Part shown: piece by piece, positions 1-8,600 of the stretch
Layout: every line of letters starts with the position of its first letter
How positions within the stretch are numbered: the stretch's first letter is position 1
NCBI GenBank assembly: GCA_905182335.1
Contig: CAJJBE010000001.1
Coordinates: 1-64,000 of the forward strand
Direction of reading: 5' to 3'
DNA: 64,000 nucleotides
From: Flavobacteriales bacterium UBA4466
Lineage (GTDB): Bacteria > Bacteroidota > Bacteroidia > Flavobacteriales_D > Crocinitomicaceae
Position numbers and translations under genes: made by a program
The notes under the pieces: model-generated
What the model was told of the DNA's origin: nothing
Databases searched by the model: none
What the model saw: only the letters and a program-made list of their open reading frames with translations

Positions 1-63
1 TAGTTACACCTGTTGTGTAAGATCTGTTATTGTATATGTTGAGGGGGCAAAAGTTTAAAGCAT

Positions 64-90
64 AAAAAAGCCCTCCGATATGGAAGGCTT
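64..90 (-). terminator. Rho-independent terminator reading leftward
   Basis: Read on the minus strand, a 9-bp stem (AAGCCTTCC with GGAGGGCTT, one mismatch) and a 5-nt loop are followed by six T. It lies just downstream of the minus-strand gene remnant at 114-297, so it is probably the original terminator of that gene. Confidence 0.7.
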
Positions 91-113
91 CTTAATTTGT
101 GCTTGAATGCTTT

Positions 114-297
114 CTATTGTTCTAACTTAAACACTCTTTCTACAGTACCATCTGAATAGATGTAGATAAGAGGTGTGCTGGGTTTAAAAGTAGTTTCTCT
201 CCTTTATCTTTTAATTGTTCATTCTCTTGTGCAAGAATGGGTGCTGTCTCATTTGTTTTTGTTATACAAACGTAATCGAGAAGACCTAATTCACATC
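114..297 (-). pseudogene. Remnant of a C-terminal coding region, frameshifted
   Basis: On the minus strand one frame (about 297 to 185) reads a sensible stretch ending in a polar, helix-forming segment (ILAQENEQLKDKGEK). After a frame change near 185 another frame continues as STPLIYIYSDGTVERVFKLE and stops at 114-116. No start codon is seen upstream in either frame. A terminator follows directly. I infer the tail of a surface or coiled-coil protein that has lost its body and suffered an indel. The family is not recognised. Confidence 0.4.
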
Positions 298-331
298 ATT
301 TTATCTAAATAAAATCAGAATATGGATTAAA

Positions 332-416
332 AATACCGTCTTTAGGGTATTGATTTCTAAGAATATATGACGGCTATATTGTTGATATAATGTAGAATAC
401 CTTAATGAGGGTATTG
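332..416. promoter_or_regulatory. Duplicated inverted repeat AATACC-N8-GGTATT, putative operator pair
   Basis: Two copies are seen, at 332-351 and 396-415. Both have the arms AATACC and GGTATT, an 8-bp spacer ending in AG, and a trailing G. Start-to-start distance is 64 bp, about six helical turns, so both would face the same side of the DNA. The second copy ends 57 bp before the ATG of the hemerythrin-like gene. The arrangement suggests a dimeric transcription factor binding cooperatively. The factor is unknown. Confidence 0.5.
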
Positions 417-472
417 CACAAAATTTTTTTCGTGAGTAGTTTTGAACTTCAATTATAAAAAATTTGTTTTAC

Positions 473-976
473 ATGCTAGAAAATTCAGTCATAAATGAGG
501 ATAAAGGGCTAGAAAATGATTTCTTTGTTCGTTCATTTTTAGTCCAATCAAAGCCAAAAGTTGTGGTTGACTTTTTAACAGCTTCTCACTGGAGGTATGA
601 GCATGAAATAATTCCAAAAATTGAACAGAATTTTATTAGACTCATTAAAACTTTACCTAATGAGCCAACCTTACCTGTAATATTCAATCTATTTCTAAAG
701 TTTCAATTATCTCTTAAATTGCATATTCGAATGGAAGAAGAGATTGTGTTTCCTAAATATTTGTGCATTCTAAAAAGAGAGGGTGAGATTTCAATGACAG
801 GGTCTCACGAAGCTCAAGAGCCTTACGTAAATGAAATCATAAAATTACTTAATAGAACTTCTTATTCAAAAAATCCATTTTGTCAACTTCTTATTCAACG
901 ACTAGATAAATTCGAAATTGAATTAAACGAACATGCATGGATTGAAGAAAACATAATTAGCAAAAATCTACAGTAG
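473..976 (+). CDS. Hemerythrin-like domain protein (RIC/YtfE-type diiron domain)
   Basis: This 167-residue protein has the histidine and acidic pattern of an all-helical hemerythrin-like fold, as in the C-terminal part of RIC/ScdA/YtfE repair proteins. Candidate metal ligands are in FLTASHWRYEHE (about residues 35-46), HIRMEEEIVFPK (about 85-96), the GSHEAQE helix (about 110) and HAWIEENII near the C-terminus. It lacks the N-terminal DUF542-like domain of full RIC proteins, so it is a single-domain form. No signal peptide is seen; it should be cytoplasmic. RIC relatives respond to nitric oxide or oxidative damage, and such a role here is inference. I chose the ATG at 473; a TTG nine bases upstream would add three residues. 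The paired inverted repeat upstream is its likely control region. Confidence 0.75.
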   Translation: MLENSVINEDKGLENDFFVRSFLVQSKPKVVVDFLTASHWRYEHEIIPKIEQNFIRLIKTLPNEPTLPVIFNLFLKFQLSLKLHIRMEEEIVFPKYLCILKREGEISMTGSHEAQEPYVNEIIKLLNRTSYSKNPFCQLLIQRLDKFEIELNEHAWIEENIISKNLQ

Positions 977-1319
977 CCAAATGCAAGAACCAAACCATAC
1001 AGTTATTCATAGTAATGCTTTTATCTATGCATCTTTTACATCCTCTTCACCGTTTAATACATCTCCGTATGTTGTATGACTGTATACCATTGAGTTAACC
1101 GCTAAGAGTATACCTAATAATAAGTTTTTCATATTTAGAGAATTAAAGATTGATATAGTTCTAATTCATCTAAGTGAAAAAGTAACAGAAATCAAACATA
1201 CTTTTTTGATAAAATAAAATTACCTTTAAATGGACCGTACAAGGTGAATATAACCCTTTGGGATGCTAGGATACCACACACGAGACGTTAACAAACATTG
1301 AAAAAATTACTCTGACTCC
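977..1319. other. Intergenic region with one weak small ORF and a TTGTACGG site
   Basis: This 343-base gap holds a 35-codon minus-strand ORF (1025-1132) and, at 1235-1242, CCGTACAA. Its reverse complement TTGTACGG also occurs in the direct repeats before the beta-helix gene. No clear TAnnTTTG promoter box was found in front of the TPR regulator gene. Confidence 0.4.
1025..1132 (-). CDS. Possible 35-residue secreted peptide
   Basis: The minus strand encodes a short peptide starting MKNLLLGILLAVNSMVYS, which looks like a signal peptide, followed by an acidic tail (DVLNGEEDVKDA). The lysine-leader-plus-apolar pattern argues mildly for a real coding sequence or for the surviving 5' end of a larger secreted protein. 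There is no recognisable promoter and no family match, so it may be chance. Confidence 0.25.
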   Translation of the reverse strand: MKNLLLGILLAVNSMVYSHTTYGDVLNGEEDVKDA

Positions 1320-3170
1320 ATGAAGAACAGGCCACATATTTTTCTAATAATTATTTCAGTACTCCTTTTATTCAAAGGAGAAGTCTTTGCTCAAAATCAG
1401 AAACAAATTGACAGCCTAAAACAAATAATTACATTAGCAAAACAAGACACAAACAAAGTAATAACATTATTGGAGTTAGGAGACCAATACGAACACAACA
1501 AACCAGATAGCGCCTTAGTTTTTTACCATAGAGCGCTTGACATTTCAAAAGAGATTAAATCTCAAACACTTATTGCAAAATGCTCAAGGTATATAGGTAT
1601 TATTTACTATTATCAGGGTTTTTACACAAAAGCCATTGCCTATCATATTAAGTCTCTTAACACCTACAAAAAAATTGGTGATAAGAAGGGCATTTCAGGC
1701 TCTTACAACAACATTGGACTTGTTTACGAGTATCAAGGCGCTTACACCAAAGCAATATCTTATTATCTTAAGTCTTTAAAAATTAGCGAAGAAATTGGCG
1801 ATAAAAAAGTAATACAAAGTGCCTACAATAATATAGGTGGTCTTCACACTAATCAAGGTGCTTATGATAAGGCATTGTCTTATTTCTTTAAATCATTAAA
1901 AATATCTAACGAAAGCGGCAACAAAAAGGGGGTAGCAGACTCTTACAACAACATTGGAAGTATTTACTGGCATCAAGGGCGTGAAGATGAATCAATCCAA
2001 CATTATCTTAAATCACTTAAGATTAAAGAAGAAATTGGAGACAAAAGAGGTCTGTTTAGCTCTTATCAAAACTTAGGTGTTTCTTACTATACGAAAGGTT
2101 CTTACGACAAAACTCTATCGTATTATCTTAAATCTCTGAATATAGCTGAAGAGATTGGTGATAAACATGGGATTGCAACGACACACATAAATATAGCCTC
2201 TTTAAATATTAGGCTTGCTGATTCTTTAGCAAGAAATGAAACACAAAGAATTGAATACTTAAAAAAAGCTATTAAAAATAGTTCTCTGAGTTATAAACTA
2301 GCCAAAGAAATAGGATCATTACCTCTGGTAAGTGAAGCGTGTAACTCTCTTATGAATACGTATTCAAAATTGGGGAATTATAAAAGAGCAATAGAGTTTT
2401 CAGAAATATATATCATCTCGAAAGACAGCCTATTTGACAAAACAAAAACAAAAGAATTAGCAAAAATAGAAGCAAAATATGAATACCAGAAACAAACAGA
2501 AATAGACTCCTTAGCCCATGTTAACGAAATAAAAATCAAAGATCAAGTGTTGTTGAGAGAAAAAGAAGTGAGTAAGATGAAGATTATCACTTTTGTAATA
2601 ATAGGCTCCATTATTTTAATTGTAACATTACTTATTATCTACCTTCAAAGAGGAAGGATAAAGAAAAATAAAATGATTTCCCAACAGGAAAAGGAGCTTA
2701 CTAATGTTAACCTTAAAAACAAAGAGCTGGAGAATAAAAACCTTTTATCTGAATTAGAATACAAGCATAATGAAGTAGTTAATTTTGCCTTACACATAGC
2801 CGAAAAGAATGATTTTTTAGAAAATCTCCAAAAAACGCTTAATGCGTCTAATGATCAGATTGATCCAAAGACGCTTAAAAAACTAATTGCTCAGAACCTT
2901 TCCACAGAGAAAGATAGAGAAGAATTTAATGCTAATATTGAAAGTTTGAACGATTCCTTTTTCCTAAAATTAGATGAGAAATTTCCTAAACTGACAAAAA
3001 CTGACAAACGTTTATGCGCCCTCCTTCGCCTAAATCTTTCATCTAAAGAAATAGCATCTATTCAAAATATATCTCCAAACAGTGTTGATGTAAATAGATA
3101 TAGATTAAGAAAAAAGCTTGACATTACTACAGATAAAGATCTATCTAATTTCTTAAATGCCTTTATTTAA
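1320..3170 (+). CDS. Membrane-anchored TPR protein with C-terminal LuxR-like helix-turn-helix
   Basis: The 616-residue protein has a signal peptide (about residues 1-24), then about six kinesin-light-chain-type tetratricopeptide repeats of 40 residues (about 60-290, each with a YNNIG-type core and LKSLKI). One transmembrane helix follows (about 421-442, IITFVIIGSIILIVTLLIIY), then a coiled coil, and a C-terminal LuxR/FixJ-like helix-turn-helix (about 565-610, LTKTDKRLCALLRLNLSSKE then IASIQNISPNSVDVNRYRLR). This layout is common in Bacteroidota and places the TPRs in the periplasm and the DNA-binding domain in the cytoplasm, a one-component signal-to-transcription device. The signal and targets are unknown. 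The secreted beta-helix gene downstream, with repeats in its promoter region, is a plausible target (inference). Confidence 0.85.
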   Translation: MKNRPHIFLIIISVLLLFKGEVFAQNQKQIDSLKQIITLAKQDTNKVITLLELGDQYEHNKPDSALVFYHRALDISKEIKSQTLIAKCSRYIGIIYYYQGFYTKAIAYHIKSLNTYKKIGDKKGISGSYNNIGLVYEYQGAYTKAISYYLKSLKISEEIGDKKVIQSAYNNIGGLHTNQGAYDKALSYFFKSLKISNESGNKKGVADSYNNIGSIYWHQGREDESIQHYLKSLKIKEEIGDKRGLFSSYQNLGVSYYTKGSYDKTLSYYLKSLNIAEEIGDKHGIATTHINIASLNIRLADSLARNETQRIEYLKKAIKNSSLSYKLAKEIGSLPLVSEACNSLMNTYSKLGNYKRAIEFSEIYIISKDSLFDKTKTKELAKIEAKYEYQKQTEIDSLAHVNEIKIKDQVLLREKEVSKMKIITFVIIGSIILIVTLLIIYLQRGRIKKNKMISQQEKELTNVNLKNKELENKNLLSELEYKHNEVVNFALHIAEKNDFLENLQKTLNASNDQIDPKTLKKLIAQNLSTEKDREEFNANIESLNDSFFLKLDEKFPKLTKTDKRLCALLRLNLSSKEIASIQNISPNSVDVNRYRLRKKLDITTDKDLSNFLNAFI

Positions 3171-3482
3171 GAAACGTACTCAAATCCACCCCTTTACACC
3201 TCTATTTTGAGCCTTTTTATTGCCCGAGTTATTTTTTCCTTGAGACATAACCAATCCTATTCAGTCAAATTTATCCCAATATTATATTTTAAGATCTAGA
3301 GTAAGTTTTATACTCTAAAATATTCTATGTAATCCAATTAAACACCTAAATTTATTATCAATAACTTAAGTGAAATATGTACGGATAAATATATGCTTTG
3401 TATGGACGTTGTACGGACGAAAAAATGATTTAAAACATTTAGATACCATTACTTTGCAGAGTGCATTAAAACAAATTACATT
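3171..3482. other. Intergenic region upstream of the surface gene cluster
   Basis: The 312-base gap contains the TGTAYGGA direct repeats (3377-3419) and a weak promoter-like box TTACTTTG (3449-3456, one mismatch to TAnnTTTG) about 27 bases before the beta-helix start codon. A weak CTCAAA/TTTGAG stem followed by T-rich sequence near 3179-3222 could end the regulator transcript. Confidence 0.4.
3377..3419 (+). repeat. Helically phased direct repeats, putative activator binding sites
   Basis: Two adjacent 11-mers, TTGTATGGACG (3398-3408) and TTGTACGGACG (3409-3419), differ at one base. A third, looser copy (ATGTACGGATA) starts 21 bases upstream at 3377. Spacings of 21 and 11 bases match two and one helical turns, as for direct-repeat-binding activators. 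They sit 64-106 bases before the start of the secreted beta-helix gene. Binding by the neighbouring TPR/HTH regulator is inference. Confidence 0.45.
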
Positions 3483-4736
3483 ATGAAAAATCACATCATT
3501 TATTCCTTTTTAACTTTAATATTTTTGTCATCTTCTGTTAAAGCTGCAGATTTTTTTGTTTATTCTAGTGCACAAGCGCCAGATTACAGCACTATTCAAT
3601 CTGCTGTTAATGCAGCAAGTAATAATGATAATATTTATATCGATTCTACTGTTTTTACAGAAAATGTGACAATAGATAAATCACTTTCTTTTTACCCCCT
3701 AAATAAAGGTTCTAGGTATACAATTAATGGTGGTTTGACACTTGACTTTGTAAATAATACTTCAATCTATATTCAAGGACTTGATGGTGCTGGAATCTCA
3801 TCTACTTTTAGTGGGATTAATACAGATTCTGCTACAATAATTATAAATGATTGTTATTTTACTGGATTTGTTGGTCTGAATCCAAATTCTTCAATCCATT
3901 CATTTATTTACTATTCCAAATTTGATGCTTATGTTGGACTTGATCATGCAGAATTGATAGGTAATGATTTTAATAATCAGGTGAAATTATCAATAAATCA
4001 AGATTTTGATACTAACCCTCCAAAGGTTAAAATCTACGCAAACTCATTCTATTTGTTTAATTCTCAAAATAATTCATTCCATCAATTGGAAATTGATTTT
4101 GCAGAAAATGCTGATATCCATATTGCAAATAACATTTTTAATGGCGATAATAATCTTGGAGATAACATTCGTATAGAGGCAGGTAGTGGTATTTATGCAA
4201 ATAATATATTAATAGAGAATAATACCATATATAAATCTAGTTCATCTACTTCAGTTTACGCAAAAAGAAATATCAATATATATTACTGTGATTTCTTAAC
4301 AGTTCGAAATAACTATTTTAATAATCAAAATTCAGATAGACGAATCTCTTGTACTTATGTTGGGGTTAGAAATATAGAATCTAATGTTTGCAACCTACCA
4401 TATGATTTCACTTACTGTTTGAGCAGTACTTGTGGTTCAATAATTTCTCAGAATAATCTAGAATCAAATCCTTTAAGTTATAATTCATCAACAGGTGTAG
4501 TAACACCAGCTTGGGGTGGTGGAATTGATATTGGAGCTGATATTTATGAATGTAGAGATATTGACAATACAATAAATGATATTGGAACTTATGGAGGACC
4601 TCATTCTTGGAGTAATTATCATAATAATTCTAATTCTCCAGCTCAAATAATCGATTTAGAGATACCTTATTATATGTTAGTTCTTCCAGGAACTATTCTG
4701 GAATTTAATTCAAAAGCAATTCATAAAAACGAATAA
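3483..4736 (+). CDS. Secreted right-handed beta-helix (pectin-lyase-like) protein
   Basis: This 417-residue protein starts with a signal peptide (MKNHIIYSFLTLIFLSSSVKA). It continues with the opening typical of parallel beta-helix proteins (YSTIQSAVNAASNNDNIYID, about residues 35-55) and many short Asn-rich rungs such as ILIENNTIY, LTVRNNYFNN and IHIANNIFNGD. Near the C-terminus is IGTYGGPHSW, a segment I associate with Bacteroidota surface beta-helix proteins. No T9SS sorting domain is seen, so its anchoring is unclear. Its stop codon overlaps the start of the next gene (TAATG), which implies coupled translation with the repeat adhesin. Substrate or ligand is unknown; carbohydrate binding is only a guess from the fold. 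Confidence 0.7.
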   Translation: MKNHIIYSFLTLIFLSSSVKAADFFVYSSAQAPDYSTIQSAVNAASNNDNIYIDSTVFTENVTIDKSLSFYPLNKGSRYTINGGLTLDFVNNTSIYIQGLDGAGISSTFSGINTDSATIIINDCYFTGFVGLNPNSSIHSFIYYSKFDAYVGLDHAELIGNDFNNQVKLSINQDFDTNPPKVKIYANSFYLFNSQNNSFHQLEIDFAENADIHIANNIFNGDNNLGDNIRIEAGSGIYANNILIENNTIYKSSSSTSVYAKRNINIYYCDFLTVRNNYFNNQNSDRRISCTYVGVRNIESNVCNLPYDFTYCLSSTCGSIISQNNLESNPLSYNSSTGVVTPAWGGGIDIGADIYECRDIDNTINDIGTYGGPHSWSNYHNNSNSPAQIIDLEIPYYMLVLPGTILEFNSKAIHKNE

Positions 4737-5653
4737 TGATTGTAAGAAAATTAGTTCTATTATTTTGTCTTTTTTATTCTGTTTTATTGTCTGCTCAGAT
4801 AACAGCTCCTAGCAACTCGATAACTGAAGGAGAATATTTTTGGGATACAGATCCAGGAGAGGGGAATGGTACTCCTTTAGTTGCTTTTGATGGCAATTGG
4901 GATGAGAGTATGGAAAGTGTTTCAGAGTCTATATCTAGCTTACTATTTAATGGTTATCATACCTTTAATATTAGAGTAAAAGATGCTGATGGAGTTTGGA
5001 GCAGCATTTTTAGCAGTGTTATATATTTTGATCAACTAACGTCTTTAAGTGCTTCTGATTTTGATTTAACTCAAGGAGAATATTTTTGGGATGCAGATCC
5101 AGGAGAGGGCAATGGTACTCCTTTAGTTGCTTTTGATGGTAGTTGGGATGAGAGTATGGAAAGTGTTTCAGAGTCTATATCTAGCTTGCTATTTAATGGT
5201 TATCATACCTTTAATATTAGAGTAAAAGATGCTGATGGAGTATGGAGTAGCATTTTTAGCAATGTTATATATTTTGATCAACTACAGTCTTTAAGCGCTT
5301 CTGATTTTGATTTAACTCAAGGAGAATATTTTTGGGATACAGATCCAGGAGAGGGGAATGGTACTCCTTTAGTTGCTTTTGATGGTAATTGGGATGAGAG
5401 TATGGAAAGTGTTTCAGAGTCTATATCTAGCTTGCTATTTAATGGTTATCATACCTTTAATATTAGAGTAAAAGATGCTGATGGAGTATGGGGTTATCCC
5501 TTTATTGCTAGTATATTTTTTAATGATCCTTCAATAATTTACGGTTGTACAGATAGCACTTCTCTTAATTATGATCCTTTAGCAACATTAGATGATGGTT
5601 CATGTTCTTACCCTTGTTTACCTGATACTTCTTTTACTCTATCATTAATGTAA
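4736..5653 (+). pseudogene. Adhesin fragment 1: signal peptide and three 82-residue repeats
   Basis: This 305-codon block begins with a signal peptide (ending VLLSAQ) and carries three nearly identical 82-residue units with GEYFWDTDPGEGNGTPLVAF, then HTFNIRVKDADGVW. The EYFWDxDPGxGNGT pattern recurs in Bacteroidota secreted proteins. It ends with a Cys-framed motif (YGCTDSTSLNYDP then LDDGSC) and runs into a stop after PDTSFTLSLM. One frame over, the sense continues as SIINVNDSLVWNGITYDSSG without interruption, so the stop is the product of an indel and not the natural end. Confidence 0.7.
4831..5530 (+). repeat. Three tandem 246-bp coding repeats
   Basis: The sequence AGAATATTTTTGGGAT recurs at 4831, 5077 and 5323, exactly 246 bases (82 codons) apart. 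The copies differ by only a handful of bases, even at synonymous positions, so they arose or were homogenised recently. Such arrays can change copy number by recombination. Confidence 0.9.
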
Positions 5654-5958
5654 ATGACAGTTTAGTTTGGAATGGAATTACTTATGATAGCAGTGGTACC
5701 TATACTTATAATGGTTCTTCTACAATTAATAATTCTTCTGCAAGCCTCGATGGTATTAATGATTACGTTGATGTCGGGAACAATAGTGTATTAGATGTTG
5801 ACAATTCAGTAACTATTGAAGCCTGGATTAACCCTGCGAATTTGTCTAACCGTCATGCAATTTATTCAACAAGAAAGAATAACGATCCTGGATCATTTCA
5901 ACTTGAAATAGGAAGTGGTCATCTCGGGACAAGTTTTGTTGCAGTTACTGGGCGTTGA
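5640..5958 (+). pseudogene. Adhesin fragment 2: first half of a LamG-like domain, no start codon
   Basis: In the frame ending at the TGA at 5956-5958 the sequence reads SSASLDGINDYVDVGNNSVL and then VTIEAWINPANLSNRHAIYS, the classic opening of a LamG/concanavalin-like domain. There is no initiation codon of its own. It continues fragment 1 after one apparent base loss and is continued by fragment 3. The words VDTNGSYY at 5954-5977 are in yet another frame, suggesting two close compensating indels. Confidence 0.6.
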
Positions 5959-6404
5959 TACTAATGGTAGCTATTACAGGTAGTAATGTAATAAATACTA
6001 ACAGTGGATGGGTACATATTGCTTATACTAGAGATGGTGTAGGCGATAATCATCAAATTTATATTAATGGAATACCGCAGATAATCAATACTTATCCCTA
6101 TACATTTATTAATAATAATGCTTCAAAAGAAATAGGACGTGGGATTAGCCTATTGCAATATTATGACGGTCAAATAGATCAAGTTAGCATTTGGAATATT
6201 GCACTATCTCAACAAGAAATTCAAAATTATATGAACTGCTCACCTCAGGGAAATGAAGTAGGTCTAGTTGGCTATTGGAACTTTGAAGAAGGTAGTGGTA
6301 ATACTGCTTATGACCAAACCTCCAATGGAAATGATGGAATCATTAATGGAGCTACTTATGACACAAATGTGCCATGCACAATCTTGCTCCTTAACCAATG
6401 CTAA
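5955..6404 (+). pseudogene. Adhesin fragment 3: second half of the LamG-like domain
   Basis: The block reads SGWVHIAYTRDGVGDNHQIY, then YDGQIDQVSIWNIALSQQEI and LVGYWNFEEGSGNTAYDQTS, which are the typical later strands of a LamG domain. Its only start is a TTG, which is not credible as an independent gene start. It stops at 6404 after VPCTILLLNQC, while the neighbouring frame continues AQSCSLTNANGCDSIAILNL. One extra base near 6373-6376 explains the switch. Confidence 0.6.
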
Positions 6405-7401
6405 TGGTTGCGATAGTATAGCTATACTTAATTTAACTATTAATCAATCAGATACTTCATACACCAACATTACTAATTGTGATTCTTATACATGGTCTGT
6501 AAATGGAACTACATATACTCAGACTGGAACTTATACTGATGTAAGTACGAATTCATCAGGATGTACAGATACTGAGATTTTAGTACTTACAATAAATAAC
6601 AGTACAACCAATACTAATTACTTGCCATCAAATGGTTTAGTTGGCTGGTGGCCTTTTAATGGCAATGCAAATGATGAAAGTGGAAATGCGTATAATGGCA
6701 CTGTTAATGGCGCAGCACTAACTACTGATAGATTAGGTGCTACTAATTCAGCATATTCATTTAATGGTAACAGTGCTTTTATTCAAACCCCCACTTCTGC
6801 TGTAAATTTCCCCTCGGGCTTTACTATAAGTGTTTGGGCAAAAGTTTTAGGTGCAAATACAAATACAAATTGTTCTTTTGGATGTGCTGAATTTCTTGTA
6901 ACAAAAGGGGATGATGGGCAAAGTGGGCGTATTAGTATTCAGTATTCTCAAGACACCGGAGGAGAAACTTTTGCGGGGGCAACTGATTATAGTTTATCTG
7001 TGAGTTCTTTAACACAATATCCATTTCCTCAACCAAATTGGCATCATGTAGTATATACATTTGATAATACGAATTACAAAATTTATCTTGATGGATTGCT
7101 AATGAATACGATAGCTTCAACAACTGCTATTCCTAATCTGGCAAGCGATATCGTTTTCGGAAAGATGCCTAATAACACATCCTACCCTTATTATTTTAAT
7201 GGCTATTTAGACGACATCGGTATTTGGAATCATGCATTAACCCCAGGAGAAATAACTAATTTATACAGTGCAGTTAATTTTGCCTCCCCTACAGGAACGC
7301 ATACAAGAACAGAATGTGACGCTTACACTTGGATTGACGGAAACACCTACACAGCAAGTAACAACTCAGCTACTTTTAACATTACTAGATGGTGCTGCTA
7401 G
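6376..7401 (+). pseudogene. Adhesin fragment 4: Ig-like spacer and second LamG-like domain
   Basis: This block starts with a Bacteroidota-type repeat (NCDSYTWSVNGTTYTQTGTY) and continues into a second LamG domain (GLVGWWPFNGNANDESGNAY, then PNWHHVVYTFDNTNYKIYLD and YLDDIGIWNHALTPGEITNL). It enters the first 53-residue repeat and stops at 7401 because of an extra G at 7388. The open frame can be extended back to an ATG at 6268, but that part overlaps fragment 3 in a frame with no domain sense. Confidence 0.65.
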
Positions 7402-8600
7402 CGGTTGTGATTCTTTGGTAACTTTAGATTTGACTATTGTTAACGCTACTTCAGGTACAGACACCAAAACAGAATGTAATTCTTATACTTGGATTGATGG
7501 AAACACCTTCACAGCAAGTAACAACTCAGCCACTTTTAATATTACTAATGGTGCTGCTAATGGTTGTGATAGTTTGGTAACTTTAGATTTGACTATTGTT
7601 AATTCTACTTCCGGTACGGACATCAGAACGGAATGTAATTCTTACACTTGGATTGATGGAAACACCTTCACAGCAAGTAACAACTCAGCCACTTTTAATA
7701 TTACTAATGGTGCTGCTAATGGTTGTGATTCTTTGGTAACTTTAGATTTGACTATTGTTAACGCTACTTCAGGTACGGACACCAGAACAGAATGTAATTC
7801 TTACACTTGGATTGATGGAAACACCTTCACAGCAAGTAACAACTCAGCCACTTTTAATATTACTAATGGTGCTGCTAATGGTTGTGATAGTTTGGTAACT
7901 TTAGATTTGACTATTGTTAACGCTACTTCAGGAACGGACACCAGAACAGAATGTAATTCTTACACTTGGATTGATGGGAATACCTATACAGCAAGTAACA
8001 ACTCTGCTACTTTTAATATTGTCGGAGGTGCTGCTAATGGTTGTGATTCTTTGGTAACTTTAGATTTGACGATTGTTAATTCTACTTCAGGTACGGACAC
8101 CCGAACAGAATGTAATTCTTATACTTGGTTTGATGGTATCAACTACACAGCAAGTAACAACTCAGCTACTTTTAATATTATCGGTGGTGCTGCTAGCGGT
8201 TGTGACTCTTTGGTAACTTTAGATTTGACGATTGTTAATTCTACTTCAGGTACAGATACCAAAACAGAATGTAATTCTTACACTTGGATTGATGGGAATA
8301 CCTACACAACTAGTAACAACTCAGCTACTTTTAACATTACTAATGGTGGTTCTAATGGTTGTGATAGTTTGGTAACTTTAGATTTGACTATTGTTAACTC
8401 TACTTCAGGTATTGATACAAGAACAGAATGTAATTCACTTCTTTGGATTGATGGTAACACTTATTATGCAAATAATAACACTGCAACATTCAACATAATC
8501 GGTGGAGCTTCTAATTTGTGTGACTCTTTAGTAACACTCGACTTGACTATTAATACTTCTACTACTGGAACTGATACCAGAACTGAATGTGACTCTTACA
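7312..8600 (+). repeat. Nine-unit tandem array with 159-bp period (53 residues)
   Basis: The word GAATG of the GAATGTAATTCTTA-type core starts at 7312, 7472, 7631, 7790, 7949, 8108, 8267, 8426 and 8585. Every spacing is 159 bases except the first, which is 160. The middle units are almost identical at DNA level. The odd spacing pins a one-base insertion (G at 7388, ACTAGATGG against ACTAATGG in the next copies). Confidence 0.92.

Noticed and set aside
6268-6404. Independent gene start at 6268 for adhesin fragment 4
   Set aside because: The first 40 or so codons are the wrong frame of the LamG domain that is read in fragment 3.
5600-7400. Programmed ribosomal frameshifting as explanation for the split adhesin
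   Set aside because: Several shifts at unrelated sites with no slippery heptamers or downstream structures; the 7388 site is a plain one-base insertion relative to neighbouring copies.
7312-8600. Regular repeats that might suggest a CRISPR array
   Set aside because: The period is 159 bp, the whole unit is conserved with no unique spacers, and it is an open frame encoding a 53-residue protein repeat.
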